This document shows positions 1 to 9,036 of a stretch of 64,000 bases of DNA, one piece after another. The notes under the pieces were generated by a model. That model was not told the origin of the DNA, ran no database searches, and saw nothing but the letters and a program-made list of their open reading frames with translations. Every line of letters begins with the position of its first letter. Position 1 is the first letter of the stretch. The position numbers and the translations under genes are program-made. The DNA comes from Kribbella sp. CA-293567 (lineage in GTDB: Bacteria > Actinomycetota > Actinomycetes > Propionibacteriales > Kribbellaceae), in the NCBI RefSeq assembly GCF_027627575.1, contig NZ_CP114065.1:5952001-6016000 (forward strand), read 5' to 3'.

Positions 1-491
1 AGTTCACCAGCCGTGATGACGAAAGGCCGGCCGGCAGGATCCGGCTTGCGGCGTCCCGCCAAGATCGCTTTGCCGGCCGCGCCCTGGTCGAGCGCATGCC
101 GGGAGCCCATCCGGTACGAGACGTGGAAGTCGGTCCAGCTCGGTTCGATCACCGCGATGGCCAGCGCCTCGTCACCGTCGGCCACGGTGAGGTGCGCCGT
201 GGCGCCGGTGTCTTCGGCGAGCGAGCGCAGTACGGGGAGGGCGGCGTCACGCAGAGTCGGCTGCACGCGGCGGGAGTAGTGCAGCACCGCGAGGCCGAGT
301 CGCGCCCGGCCTTCGCTGTCGCGGCGGACCAGCCGGTGGAGTTCGAGGGTGTTGACCAGTCGGTAGACGACGGTCCGGCTGACGCTCAGCGACGCGGCCA
401 GTTCGGTGATCGACAGGCCGTCCGGGGCGTCCGCGAGCAACTCGAGGACGGTGAGTCCCCGATCGAGAGTCTGGGACGTCTCAGCGGGCAC
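1..491 (-). CDS. IclR-family transcriptional regulator (C-terminus cut by window edge)
   Basis: The reverse strand reads from a GTG at 491 off the left edge (about 163 residues visible). The N-terminus starts MPAETSQTLDRGLTVLELLA, followed by a winged helix-turn-helix (LSITELAASLSVSRTVVYRLVNTL) and a basic wing. After it comes the start of an IclR effector domain (LPVLRSLAEDTGATAHLTV, then a conserved HALDQGAAGKAIL stretch). IclR proteins control catabolic or efflux genes in response to small aromatic or organic acids. The ligand cannot be read here. The GTG is chosen because a TACGCT -10 box lies 6 bases upstream, giving a leaderless transcript divergent from the next gene. Confidence 0.85.
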   Translation of the reverse strand, partial: MPAETSQTLDRGLTVLELLADAPDGLSITELAASLSVSRTVVYRLVNTLELHRLVRRDSEGRARLGLAVLHYSRRVQPTLRDAALPVLRSLAEDTGATAHLTVADGDEALAIAVIEPSWTDFHVSYRMGSRHALDQGAAGKAILAGRRKPDPAGRPFVITAGE

Positions 492-497
492 AGTCGA

Positions 498-540
498 AGC
501 GTAACCTTTTTCGGCCCGCGGCCCGATGTCCCCGTATCTT
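498..540. promoter_or_regulatory. Divergent leaderless promoter pair
   Basis: Leftward, TACGCT (498-503 on the reverse strand) sits 6 bases before the IclR GTG at 491. Rightward, TATCTT (535-540) sits 6 bases before the GTG at 547. Both fit the actinobacterial TAnnnT -10 with transcription starting on the start codon. Neither gene has a Shine-Dalgarno sequence. No clear -35 is visible. The IclR product is a natural candidate to bind this 55-base gap. Confidence 0.5.
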
Positions 541-546
541 GCTGCC

Positions 547-1281
547 GTGCGAAATTACTGGGCGCTCCTCCCCGCGATCGCCATCTGCGTCGGTCTGATC
601 CTGCTGTACGCCGTCCCGACGCTGGTCAATCCGCAGTGGACGAGCAGCGTCCTCGGCCTGTTCAAGCAGCTTCCCGGCGGCGCCCAGACCGAGGAGCCGG
701 CTGCCCTCGGCCCCCGCCAACTCCGGTCCCGCCGGATGCTCGCCGGTGTGCTGGTGATCGGTGCGCTCGCGCTGGTCGGCTTCAACGTCTCGCTCAACCG
801 GGAGGCGAACGGCTGCTACCTGGCCGCGAAGGCCTGGGGCGCCACCGACTCGCCGGACAAGGACGCCGACCCGTGCGTCGACAAGATCTTCGGCGCGTTC
901 ATCAGCAGCGGCAAAGGCGTGACGACCGAGAAGACCCAGCAGCCGGTGCCGAGCTACCAGCTGATCAGGGGCAACCGGCCGAAGTACCTGAACTGGGTCC
1001 AGAACCCGCCGAAGCACGACGAGGCGAACCTGCTGTTCGGCCTCGGCTTCAACTGCACCATCGACCTGAAGGTGACCGAAGAGGAAACCAAGATCACCGC
1101 CGTGATCGACACCACCGAGCCGTGCCCGCCGGACGACCAGATCGAGCTGATCCCGATCAAGCTCAAGAAGCCGCTCGGCGACCGTCCGGTGGTCACCGTC
1201 GGCGACCAGCAGATCAACCGGATCGACCCGGAGATGCCGTCCTGGGGCAAGGTGCTGAAAGAGCTCGCCACCGGCGGCTGA
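547..1281 (+). CDS. Conserved hypothetical membrane protein
   Basis: Not recognised as a named family. From GTG 547 it is 244 residues. One hydrophobic helix lies at the N-terminus (residues about 4-24, LLPAIAICVGLILLYAVPTLV), a short cytoplasmic-looking stretch follows, then a second helix (MLAGVLVIGALALVGFNVSL). The remaining ~160 residues form a soluble domain, probably outside, with four cysteines (NGCYLA, DPCVDK, NCTID, PCPPD) that could make disulfides. An ATG in frame at 526 is possible, but GTG 547 fits the TATCTT -10 box as a leaderless start. It is divergent from the IclR gene. Confidence 0.7.
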   Translation: MRNYWALLPAIAICVGLILLYAVPTLVNPQWTSSVLGLFKQLPGGAQTEEPAALGPRQLRSRRMLAGVLVIGALALVGFNVSLNREANGCYLAAKAWGATDSPDKDADPCVDKIFGAFISSGKGVTTEKTQQPVPSYQLIRGNRPKYLNWVQNPPKHDEANLLFGLGFNCTIDLKVTEEETKITAVIDTTEPCPPDDQIELIPIKLKKPLGDRPVVTVGDQQINRIDPEMPSWGKVLKELATGG

Positions 1282-1314
1282 CCCCGGCACAAGGCAGGCG
1301 CAGCCTCGGTCAGC

Positions 1315-2550
1315 TCATCGCAGTGCCCGGACCTCCGAGTCGTAGCGGCGAAACGGCTTGTTCCACGCGAGCAGCACCAGCAGCCCGACGATGCACACGC
1401 TGGCTCCGCCGAGCAGCGCGATCGTCGGAGTACTGATCGAAGCCGTCGTACCGGCCACGAAGTCGCCGAGCCGCGGCCCACCGGCCACCACCACGATGAA
1501 GACACCCTGCAGCCGCCCGCGCATCGCGTCCGGGGCGGCCGACTGCAAGACCGTGTTCCGGTACGCCGAACTGACCATGTCCGCGGCCCCCGACAAGGCC
1601 AGCAGCGCGACGCCGAGCCAGATCGTGCGCGACAACCCGAACAAACCGACCGCGGCCGCGTAGACGCTGATCGCGACCACGATCGCCACCCCCTGCCGCC
1701 GCACCCGGCCCACCCAGCCGGAGAAGAGCACGCCCACGAGCGCCCCGATCGCCGGCGCGGCCTGCAGCAACCCGACCGTCTTCACGCCCCCGGCGAAGAA
1801 CGAACCGGCCACGGCGGGAAACAACGCCCGCGGCTGCGCGAACACCATCGCGAGGATGTCCGCGACGAAGGTCGCCAGCAACGCCGGAGCGGCCCGGAGG
1901 AAGCTGAAACCCTCCAGGACCGAACGCAGGCCGGCCCGGCGTACGAGACCTGTCGGCGGCACCGGAGGCAACCGGAACAGCGCGTAGAGCGCGGCGGTGA
2001 AGGTCAAGACGTCCACCAGGTACGCCGCGCCGAACCCCTGCCAGGCGATCACCACCGCGCCCAGCAGCGGCCCGGCCGTGAAGCCCAGGTTGAAGGCGGC
2101 CTGGCTGAGCGTGTTGGCGGCCGGCAGAAGCTCGGGCCGGACGAGGCGCGGGATGATCGCGGACCGCGCCGGATTGTTGACCGCGAAACAGGCCGACTGG
2201 GCCGCGACGACGGCGTACAGGACCCAGACCTGGTTCCAGTGCAGGACGGACTGGGCGACCAGCACCATCGACAGCAACCACAGGCCGCCGGACGAGACGA
2301 GCGCGAGCGTACGGCGGTCGACGGCGTCGGCCATCGCGCCGCCGTACAGGCCGAAGACGATCAGTGGGACCAGCGAGCTGAGGCCGACCAGCCCCACCGA
2401 GAAGGTCGAGTGGGTCATCGCGTAGACCTGGATCGAGACGGTCACCGCGGTCATCTGCTGGCCGAGCTGGGAGACCGACGACCCGATCCACAGCCGGCGG
2501 AAGTCGGCCGACTCCCGGAGTGGGCGGATGTCGGTCAGCAAGCGGGCCAC
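1315..2550 (-). CDS. MFS exporter (EntS-like)
   Basis: 411-residue major facilitator protein with about 12 membrane helices. It begins with the cytoplasmic signature of this branch (LRESADFRRLWIGSSVSQLGQQMTAV) and carries the loop motif GLYGGAMADAVDRRTL after helix 2 (the G-x-x-x-D-R-x-G-R-R type A motif) and NPARSAIIPRLVRPELLPAANTL after helix 4. This is the EntS/MFS_3 type, usually a drug or siderophore exporter by proton antiport. The substrate is not readable. GTG 2550 is leaderless (TAAGTT box 7 bases upstream). It is convergent with the preceding membrane protein. Confidence 0.85.
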   Translation of the reverse strand: MARLLTDIRPLRESADFRRLWIGSSVSQLGQQMTAVTVSIQVYAMTHSTFSVGLVGLSSLVPLIVFGLYGGAMADAVDRRTLALVSSGGLWLLSMVLVAQSVLHWNQVWVLYAVVAAQSACFAVNNPARSAIIPRLVRPELLPAANTLSQAAFNLGFTAGPLLGAVVIAWQGFGAAYLVDVLTFTAALYALFRLPPVPPTGLVRRAGLRSVLEGFSFLRAAPALLATFVADILAMVFAQPRALFPAVAGSFFAGGVKTVGLLQAAPAIGALVGVLFSGWVGRVRRQGVAIVVAISVYAAAVGLFGLSRTIWLGVALLALSGAADMVSSAYRNTVLQSAAPDAMRGRLQGVFIVVVAGGPRLGDFVAGTTASISTPTIALLGGASVCIVGLLVLLAWNKPFRRYDSEVRALR

Positions 2551-2557
2551 ACGGCTG

Positions 2558-2563
2558 AACTTA
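2558..2563 (-). promoter_or_regulatory. -10 box of the MFS gene (leaderless)
   Basis: TAAGTT on the reverse strand, 7 bases before GTG 2550. No Shine-Dalgarno sequence lies between. Confidence 0.45.
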
Positions 2564-2625
2564 TGTCACGACTTGGCCGCCCCGACACCAGGGCCGGTCA
2601 GCTGTCATCAGTGTGGTCGCTGATG

Positions 2626-3348
2626 TCACCAGGGCAGCCGCCCCGACTCCGCGTGGACCTCGCCGGTGTGCCCGTCTGGGCCAAGGGTCGCCAGCCGTAC
2701 GGCGACGGCCGCGCCCTGTGCCGGCGTACGGTCCGCGTCCTCGCCGCCCATGTCGGTCGCGCAGTGACCCGGGTCGGCGGCGTTGACCAGGATCCCGGTG
2801 CCGCGCAGCTCGTTGGCCAGCATCACCGTGACCATGTTGACGGCCGCCTTGGACGAGTTGTAACCGAGCGTCCGGACGGTCGACATCGGCGAGGCGACGT
2901 CACCGACCTGGGTGAACGACGCGAGGGAGGTGGACAGGTTGACGATCCGGGCGGCGCCGGCCTTCCGCAGGAGCGGGAGCAGCGCGGTGGTGACCTCGAC
3001 CAGGCCGATCACGTTGGTCTCGTACGCCGCGCGCAGAGTCGCCGCGGCGACCTCGGTCACGCCCGCGTCGCCGGTGGGGATGATCGCGGCGTTGTTCACC
3101 AGGACGTCGAGCTTGCCGTGCTCGGCCGCGATCCGCGCCGTGGCGGCCCGGATCGAAGCGGGGTCGGTCACCTCGAGCTGGACCGCCCGGGCTTCGATGC
3201 CCTCAGCAACCAGTTTCTTCGCGGCGGCTTCACCGCGCGCCAGATCTCGCGCGCCGATCAGGACCAGCTGGCCCGCCGCGCCGAGTTGCCGGGCGATCTC
3301 CTTGCCGATTCCCTTGTTGGCACCTGTGATGAATGCGACTTTGTTCAT
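2626..3348 (-). CDS. Short-chain dehydrogenase/reductase (SDR)
   Basis: 240-residue classical SDR. The NAD(P) site is TGANKGIG (residues 8-15), then NNAAI, the catalytic serine in STSLAS, and YNSSKAA supplying Tyr and Lys. The closest general type is carbonyl reductase-like SDRs acting on small carbonyl substrates. The exact substrate is unknown. ATG 3348 is chosen because the fold begins right there (MNKVAFITGANKGIG); the open frame further upstream is just high-G+C read-through. It is divergent from an MmyB-type regulator, a very common actinobacterial pairing in which the regulator controls the SDR. Confidence 0.85.
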   Translation of the reverse strand: MNKVAFITGANKGIGKEIARQLGAAGQLVLIGARDLARGEAAAKKLVAEGIEARAVQLEVTDPASIRAATARIAAEHGKLDVLVNNAAIIPTGDAGVTEVAAATLRAAYETNVIGLVEVTTALLPLLRKAGAARIVNLSTSLASFTQVGDVASPMSTVRTLGYNSSKAAVNMVTVMLANELRGTGILVNAADPGHCATDMGGEDADRTPAQGAAVAVRLATLGPDGHTGEVHAESGRLPW

Positions 3349-3448
3349 GGCCAGAGCTTTGGCTTGTTTCACGGTCGGCGGCAGAGCGGGCCGAGCCTGG
3401 GATCGGCGGTCCCTGGCTGGCCGTCGCACGGCTTGAGATGCTGGCCTC

Positions 3449-4294
3449 ATGGACAGGGCACAGCTGGCGGAGTTCCTCCGCATCCGGCGGGAGCGGTTGC
3501 GCCCTGACGACGTCGGGCTGCCGGCCGGCCTGCGACGCCGTACGCCGGGCCTGCGGCGCGAGGAGGTCGCCGGGCTGGCCACGATGTCGACCGACTACTA
3601 CACCCGCCTCGAACAGGGACGTGGCCCGCGACCGTCCCGCCCGGTACTGAGCGGCTTGGCGCGAGCGCTGCGGCTCTCCGAGGACGAGCGAGGTCACCTG
3701 TTCCGGCTGGCCGGCGAGCAACCTGCGCCTCAGCCGGGACCGCCGGCGGACGTGCGCACCGGCGTACTGCGGATGCTGGCGCGACTCGACGTACCTGGGC
3801 TGGTGCTGGACGCGAAGTACGACGTACTGGCGTGGAACCCGCTGGCCGCGGCCCTGATCACCGACTTCTCCGCCGTACCGCCGCGCGAGCGAAACCTGCT
3901 CCGCCTGCGCTTCCTTTCGGGTTCACGCCAGGTGGACCGCTTCGGAGAGCGCCAGACCGCCCAGTTCGCCCGCGAGTCGGCGGCCGACCTGCGAGCCGCC
4001 ACCGGCCGCTACCCCGACGACTCGTCGATCGCCGCGCTGGTGACGGACCTGGTCGAGGGCAGCGAGGAGTTCGCCCGCATCTGGACCCTTCACGAGGTCG
4101 CGACCCAGCAGAGCATGTGCCAGACGATCCTGCACCCGGCCGTCGGCCGCATCGACGTCGTCTGCGAGGTGCTGCTCATCCCCGACCGCGACCAGCGCGT
4201 CATCCTCTACACCGCCGACCCCGGTTCGCCGTCCGACCAGGCGATCCGGCTGCTGGAGGTCGTCGGCACCCAGTCCCTCACCACGCCCTCCTAG
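3449..4294 (+). CDS. XRE-type regulator with MmyB-like ligand-binding domain
   Basis: 281 residues. Residues 1-75 form the helix-turn-helix with the family hallmark RRTPGLRREEVAGLATMSTDYYTRLEQGRGPRPS. The remaining part is the PAS-like MmyB (MLTR) ligand-binding domain, recognised by LVLDAKYDVLAWNPLAAALI and the later LWTLHEV-type segment. Such proteins typically repress an adjacent oxidoreductase and respond to an unknown hydrophobic ligand. It is divergent from the SDR at 2626-3348 with a 100-base gap holding both promoters. I see no clear dyad in that gap. Confidence 0.88.
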   Translation: MDRAQLAEFLRIRRERLRPDDVGLPAGLRRRTPGLRREEVAGLATMSTDYYTRLEQGRGPRPSRPVLSGLARALRLSEDERGHLFRLAGEQPAPQPGPPADVRTGVLRMLARLDVPGLVLDAKYDVLAWNPLAAALITDFSAVPPRERNLLRLRFLSGSRQVDRFGERQTAQFARESAADLRAATGRYPDDSSIAALVTDLVEGSEEFARIWTLHEVATQQSMCQTILHPAVGRIDVVCEVLLIPDRDQRVILYTADPGSPSDQAIRLLEVVGTQSLTTPS

Positions 4295-4318
4295 CCGGGC
4301 CCTCAACGGCGTCCGTGC

Positions 4319-6121
4319 TCAGGCTCGGCGTTGGGTCGCCCAGTCCCTGATCAGTTCGATCCGCTCGCGGAGTTGGTTGGAAGACGCGTGCGCCGCCGCC
4401 GGGCCACCGAGTTTGCGGCGCAGATCGTTGTGGATGACGCCGTGCGGCTGCCCGGTCCGGTGGTGCCAGGCGGCGACCAGGCCGTTGAGCTCGCGGCGCA
4501 GCAGAGCGACCTGCTCGTGCGTCGCCAGCTCGACCGGGGTCGGGTCCTCGCGGTCGGCCGAGGTGTCGCGCTGAGACTTCTTCTGCTGGGCCAGCGACTT
4601 CGCCTGCCGCTTGCGGAGCAGTTCGCGCACCTGATCGGGCTCGAGCAGACCCGGGAGACCGAGGAAGTCGAGTTCCTCGTCCGAGCCGAGGTCGCCACCG
4701 GTGCCGTAGTCGCCACCGTCGAAGACCACCCGGTCGAAGCTGGCGTCCGAACCGAGCGCCTCGAACTTCGCCTCCAGGTCGTCGCTCGCGCCCTCGGCCT
4801 CGTTCGCCTTCTTCAGCAGATCGTCCTCGAGGGCGAAGAGATCGCCGTCCTCGGCGGAGTTCTTCCGGCCGAGCACGTGGTCCCGCTCGACCTCCATCTC
4901 GGCCGCGAAGCTGAGCAGCCGGGTCACCGACGGTACGAACACCGACGCCGTCTCACCCCGCTTGCGGGCCCGCACGAACCGCCCGACGGCCTGGGCGAAG
5001 AACAGCGGCGTCGAGGTCGGCGTCGCGTAGACCCCGACCGCCAGCCGCGGTACGTCGACGCCTTCGCTCACCATCCGCACCGCGACCATCCAGCGCTGCT
5101 CCCCGTCGGAGAACTTCTGGATCTTCTTGCTCGCCGCCTTCTCGTCGGACAGCACGACGGTCGGCGCCTCGCCGGTCAGCTCGCGCAGCACCTTCGCATA
5201 CGCCCGGGCCGTGTTCTGGTCGCCCGAGATCACCAGCCCACCCGCGTCGGGCATGTGCCGCCGTACTTCGGTCAGCCGCTTGTCGGCGGCCGACAGCACA
5301 GCGGGCATCCACTCGCCTTCCGGCGAGAGCGCGGTCCGCAACGCCTGAGCGGTCAGGTCCTTCGTCAGCGGCTCGCCGAGCCGGGCCGCGACCTCGTCAC
5401 CGGCCTTGGTGCGCCAGCGCATCTCACCGGAGTACGACATGAAGATGACCGGCCGGACGACGTGGTCGCGCAGCGCGTGACCGTAGCCGTAGGTGTAGTC
5501 GGCACGGCTGCGCTGAGAGCCGTCGTTGCCGTACTCGTAGGTGACGAACGGGATCGGGTTGTCGTCGCTGCGGAACGGCGTACCGGTCAGGGCGAGCCGG
5601 CGGGTCGCGGGGTCGAACGCCTCCCGCACACCTTCACCCCATGACAGCGCGTCGCCACCGTGGTGCACCTCGTCGAGGATCACCAGCGTGCGGAACCGCT
5701 CGGTCCGGACCCGGAAGGCCAGTGGGTTCACCGCGACGCCGGCATAGGTGACCGCGACGCCCTGGAAGTCCTTGTTGGTCCGTCCCTTGCCACCGGCGAA
5801 GGTCGGGTCGATCGCGATCCCGGCCCGGTCGGCGGCGTCGGCCCACTGGACCTTCAGGTGCTCGGTCGGGGTCACCACCGTGATCCGCTCGATCATCCGG
5901 CGGTGCAGCAGCTCGGCGGCGACGGTCAGCGCGAACGTGGTCTTGCCCGCGCCCGGCGTCGCGACCGCCAGGAAGTCCTTCTGCTGCTTCTCGAAGTAGA
6001 GCTGGAGTGCTTCCGCCTGCCAGGCCCGCAGCTTGCTCGCAGTTCCCCACGCGGCGCGGTCCGGATAGGCCGGAGGAAGCACGGCTGGTGCTGCTGGCAC
6101 GTGCGAATCCACGGACGGCAT
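4319..6121 (-). CDS. DEAD/DEAH-box superfamily 2 helicase
   Basis: 600 residues. Ordered motifs: Walker A ATPGAGKTT (54-62), DEVH (150-153, motif II), LTGTPFRSD (motif III region, about 175), and QAVGRFVRARK near residue 380 (motif VI). A charged C-terminal tail holds a KRQAKSLAQQKKSQRD segment. This resembles the RAD25/XPB-like helicases widespread in Actinobacteria. They use ATP to remodel DNA or RNA; no specific role is established from sequence. ATG 6121 has a GGGGGAG ribosome site. It is divergent from the DUF3039 gene. Confidence 0.88.
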   Translation of the reverse strand: MPSVDSHVPAAPAVLPPAYPDRAAWGTASKLRAWQAEALQLYFEKQQKDFLAVATPGAGKTTFALTVAAELLHRRMIERITVVTPTEHLKVQWADAADRAGIAIDPTFAGGKGRTNKDFQGVAVTYAGVAVNPLAFRVRTERFRTLVILDEVHHGGDALSWGEGVREAFDPATRRLALTGTPFRSDDNPIPFVTYEYGNDGSQRSRADYTYGYGHALRDHVVRPVIFMSYSGEMRWRTKAGDEVAARLGEPLTKDLTAQALRTALSPEGEWMPAVLSAADKRLTEVRRHMPDAGGLVISGDQNTARAYAKVLRELTGEAPTVVLSDEKAASKKIQKFSDGEQRWMVAVRMVSEGVDVPRLAVGVYATPTSTPLFFAQAVGRFVRARKRGETASVFVPSVTRLLSFAAEMEVERDHVLGRKNSAEDGDLFALEDDLLKKANEAEGASDDLEAKFEALGSDASFDRVVFDGGDYGTGGDLGSDEELDFLGLPGLLEPDQVRELLRKRQAKSLAQQKKSQRDTSADREDPTPVELATHEQVALLRRELNGLVAAWHHRTGQPHGVIHNDLRRKLGGPAAAHASSNQLRERIELIRDWATQRRA

Positions 6122-6340
6122 ACTCCCCCGTTAAGTCGACTGTCGGCCGTGCAGGAACGTTACCCGACATCCCCGGCAAGGTCAGATCGGCGGCCTCGAC
6201 ACTCCCGCCGTACGCCTCCGGGGACCCGCCGCCACCTTCGCGACCTGCGCATATGCCCCGCGCCGCATCTCTCCGGCATCCGGACGGCGGCGTGTCGGGT
6301 GGCTGTGGAGAAGGGGTGGGAGTTCGAGGGGGTGGCGACC

Positions 6341-6346
6341 TACACT
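6341..6346 (+). promoter_or_regulatory. -10 box for the DUF3039 gene (leaderless)
   Basis: TACACT lies 7 bases before ATG 6354. The GTG at 6348 is only one base from the box, so it cannot be the start. The rest of the 232-base divergent gap (6122-6353) shows no gene. A TTAAC-like element near 6130 may serve the helicase. Confidence 0.55.
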
Positions 6347-6353
6347 CGTGGCT

Positions 6354-6620
6354 ATGAGTACTCAGCTGAGCCCGGGCGCAGAGACGGTCATCGACGAGCG
6401 GACCATGCCGTCGCTGGACGAGGGCGATCACGAGCGGTTCTCGCACTACGTGCCGAAGGACAAGCTCACCGAGGCGATGGTGATGGGCACCCCGGTGGTG
6501 GCGTTGTGCGGGAAGGTGTGGGTGCCGAGTCGCGACCCGCAGAAGTTCCCGGTCTGCCCGGAGTGCAAGGAGATCTGGGAGTCGCTCAACCCCGGTGACG
6601 ACGACAACGACAAGGAGTAG
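6354..6620 (+). CDS. DUF3039 family protein
   Basis: 88-residue cytosolic protein of the actinobacterial DUF3039 family. Conserved core: DEGDHERFSHYVPKDKLTEA, then VVALCGKVW and FPVCPECKEIW. The single Cys of ALCGK plus the CPEC pair could bind a metal such as zinc. The tail is acidic (GDDDNDKE). The function is unknown in the family. The start is set by the leaderless TACACT box. It is convergent with the AlgH-like gene, only 2 bases away. Confidence 0.85.
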   Translation: MSTQLSPGAETVIDERTMPSLDEGDHERFSHYVPKDKLTEAMVMGTPVVALCGKVWVPSRDPQKFPVCPECKEIWESLNPGDDDNDKE

Positions 6621-6622
6621 CC

Positions 6623-7180
6623 CTAGTTCTGGGTCGGGTCGTCCGGATAGGTCGCCAGGTAGGCCAGCTCGTCGTGCTGGCGCCGCAACACGCGGCGCCA
6701 CAGACCCTCCGGCCGGAGGCTGAACACGTCGTCGGGCTCGGACGGTACGACGTACCAGGCGCCTTCGGTGATCTCGCCTTCCAGCTGACCGCTCGACCAG
6801 CCCGCGTAGCCGGCGAAGATGCGCATCCGCTGGATGGCGCCCTCCAGCAGCGCCGGCGGTACGTCGAGATCGATCAGCCCGATCCGGCCGAAGCACTCGC
6901 GCCAGCCCGGCGGGTCGGCCGACTCGATCACCTCGGCGACCGCGAGGGCGCTGTCGGTGCCCACCGGGCCGCCCATGAACAGCACGCCGGGCTCGCTGAC
7001 GGTGTCGGTCCAGTCGGACAGCACCCGGTCGACCTCGAGGTCGGCGGCGCGGTTCACGACGACCCCCAGCGCACCGTCCTCGTCGTGATCCAGCAGCAGG
7101 ATCACCGACCGCCGGAACGGCGGCTCGTCGAGCAACGGGGTTGCCACCAGCAGTGAGCCGGTCAAGGTGCGGGCCGTCAT
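6623..7180 (-). CDS. UPF0301/AlgH family protein
   Basis: 185 residues of the AlgH/UPF0301 fold. It starts LTGSLLVATPLLDEPPFRRSVILLLDHDEDGALGVVVNR, the family signature, with FMGGPV and FAGYAGWSSGQLEGEI later on. AlgH proteins are small cytosolic alpha/beta proteins proposed in regulation. The biochemical role is unclear. ATG 7180 follows a GGGGA ribosome site and overlaps the stop of the VanZ-like gene by 4 bases (ATGA), so the two are translationally coupled. Confidence 0.88.
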   Translation of the reverse strand: MTARTLTGSLLVATPLLDEPPFRRSVILLLDHDEDGALGVVVNRAADLEVDRVLSDWTDTVSEPGVLFMGGPVGTDSALAVAEVIESADPPGWRECFGRIGLIDLDVPPALLEGAIQRMRIFAGYAGWSSGQLEGEITEGAWYVVPSEPDDVFSLRPEGLWRRVLRRQHDELAYLATYPDDPTQN

Positions 7181-7575
7181 GTCCCCATCATGTCGTGCCC
7201 AGCGTCTTTTTGGGTCCGGGGCTGCGCGTGGAGTGCGCGAAACCCGAGCCAGGCGCCGAGTGTCAGCCCGCACAGGTCGGCGAGCGTGTCGAAGACGTCC
7301 CCGCTGCGGGACGGCAGCCAGTAGTGCTGGACGACCTCGCTGACCACCGCGTTCGCGGCGACGATCGGCAGCAACCACCGCGCCGGTACGCCGCTGCGCA
7401 GGCCGAGATACGCGACGGAGCCGAACAGGAGCAGGTGCGCCAGCTTGTCGGCGTACGGGAACTGGACGCCGGACCCGGCCTGCTGCGGCGCGTACACGCC
7501 GTACAGGTGGATCAGGCAGGCCGCCACGAAGGCGGCCCGCCAGAACCAGGCTGTACGGGAGTCGGTCCCGGTCAA
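7177..7575 (-). CDS. VanZ-like membrane protein
   Basis: 132 residues with four predicted membrane helices. The FPYADKLAHLLLFGSVAYLGL and VVSEVVQHYWLPSRSGDVFDTLADLCGLTLGAWLG segments match the VanZ-like family (conserved DK.aH and D...D.n..G positions). VanZ gives low teicoplanin resistance in enterococci, but most family members are uncharacterised. The start is a TTG at 7575; no better upstream codon is in frame. It is first in a two-gene unit with the AlgH-like protein. Confidence 0.75.
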   Translation of the reverse strand: MTGTDSRTAWFWRAAFVAACLIHLYGVYAPQQAGSGVQFPYADKLAHLLLFGSVAYLGLRSGVPARWLLPIVAANAVVSEVVQHYWLPSRSGDVFDTLADLCGLTLGAWLGFRALHAQPRTQKDAGHDMMGT

Positions 7576-7599
7576 GATTCGTCCATCAGAGCAGACGAC

Positions 7600-9036
7600 T
7601 CAAACGAGCGCGCCTGGTGAGTCGTCCGGGAACATCTCCGCGGCCGGGGCCTTGCCACCGGCGGCGTCGCGAACGGCGTGCGCCACCCGCGTGTGCACCT
7701 CCGGGTGGAAGACGCTGGGCACGATGTAGTCGGCGTTCAGCTCGTCGTCGGTGACGACGCCGGCCAGTGCCTTCGCGGCCGCCAGCTCCGTCTGGATCGA
7801 CACCGTCGAGGACTGCGCGTCGAGCAGACCACGGAAGACGCCGGGGAAGACCAGCACGTTGTTGATCTGGTTCGGGAAGTCGCTGCGGCCGGTGGCGACG
7901 ACCGCCGCGTGCTCGTGCGCCGCCGCCGGGTCGACCTCGGGGTCGGGGTTGGCCAGCGCGAAGACGATCGCGTCGTCGTTCATGGTGGCGATGTCGTCGC
8001 CGTTCAGGATGTTCGGCGCCGAGACGCCGATGAACACGTCGGCCCCGGCCAGCGCGCCCTTCAGGTCCCCGCTGTACTGCGCGGCGTTGGTGTTCTCCGC
8101 GATCCAGCGCAGCTCCGGGGACAGCCCCTCGCGCTCGGTGTGGATGACCCCGGCGATGTCGGCGACGCAGGTGTCCTTCACCCCGGCCTCGATCAGCAGC
8201 TTGAGGATCGCCGTACCGGCCGCGCCCGCGCCCGACAGCACGACGCGCACCTGGCTGATGTCCTTGTTGACCACTCGCAGCGCGTTGAACAGCGCGGCCA
8301 GGACGACCACCGCCGTCCCGTGCTGGTCGTCGTGGAAGACCGGAATGTCGAGCTCCTCGCGCAGCCGGGCCTCGATCTCGAAGCAGCGCGGCGCGGAGAT
8401 GTCCTCCAGGTTGATCCCGGCGAAGCCCGGCGCGATCGCCTTGACCACGGCGATGATCTCCTCGGTGTCCTGGGTGTCCAGGCACAGCGGCCAGGCGTCG
8501 ATCCCGGCGAAACGCTTGAACAGCGCGGCCTTGCCCTCCATCACCGGCAGCGCGGCCTCCGGGCCGATGTTGCCCAGGCCCAGCACCGCGGAGCCGTCGG
8601 TGACGACCGCGACCGTGTTGCGCTTGATCGTCAGCCGGCGGGCGTCCTCGGGGTTCGCGGCGATCGCCAGGCAGACCCGCGCGACTCCCGGGGTGTAGAT
8701 CATCGAGAGGTCGTCACGGTTGCGGATCGGGTGCTTGGCCTCCATCGAGATCTTGCCACCGAGGTGCATCAGGAAGGTCCGGTCGGAGACCCGGCCGATC
8801 TCCACGCCCGGTACGGCGCGCATCGCCTCGACCAGCCGGCCGGCGTGCTCGGTGTCGGCGGCGGCACAGGTCACGTCGATCCGCAGCCGCTCGTGACCGG
8901 AGGCGGTCACGTCGAGTGCGGTGACCAGGCCACCGGCCTGCTCGACCGCGGTCGTCAGTTTGCTCACCGTGGAGCCACCGGCGGGCACCTCGAGGCGGAC
9001 GGTGATGGAGTAGGAAACGCTCGGCAAGGCAGTCAC
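7600..9036 (-). CDS. NAD(P)-dependent malic enzyme with N-terminal ACT domain
   Basis: 478 residues. Residues 1-80 look like an ACT domain (ITVRLEVPAGGSTVSKLTTAVEQAGGLVTALDV), which would bind a regulatory amino acid or metabolite. The catalytic part has YTPGVARVC (Tyr), VTDGSAVLGLGNIGP, the Lys in MEGKAALFK, metal ligands in INLEDISAPRCFEIE and FHDDQHGTA, and the nucleotide-binding SGAGAAGTA (about 267). It decarboxylates malate to pyruvate, linking the TCA cycle to gluconeogenesis and NAD(P)H supply. GTG 9036 follows a GAGAGGA ribosome site. Length is normal for ACT-containing bacterial malic enzymes. Confidence 0.93.
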   Translation of the reverse strand: MTALPSVSYSITVRLEVPAGGSTVSKLTTAVEQAGGLVTALDVTASGHERLRIDVTCAAADTEHAGRLVEAMRAVPGVEIGRVSDRTFLMHLGGKISMEAKHPIRNRDDLSMIYTPGVARVCLAIAANPEDARRLTIKRNTVAVVTDGSAVLGLGNIGPEAALPVMEGKAALFKRFAGIDAWPLCLDTQDTEEIIAVVKAIAPGFAGINLEDISAPRCFEIEARLREELDIPVFHDDQHGTAVVVLAALFNALRVVNKDISQVRVVLSGAGAAGTAILKLLIEAGVKDTCVADIAGVIHTEREGLSPELRWIAENTNAAQYSGDLKGALAGADVFIGVSAPNILNGDDIATMNDDAIVFALANPDPEVDPAAAHEHAAVVATGRSDFPNQINNVLVFPGVFRGLLDAQSSTVSIQTELAAAKALAGVVTDDELNADYIVPSVFHPEVHTRVAHAVRDAAGGKAPAAEMFPDDSPGALV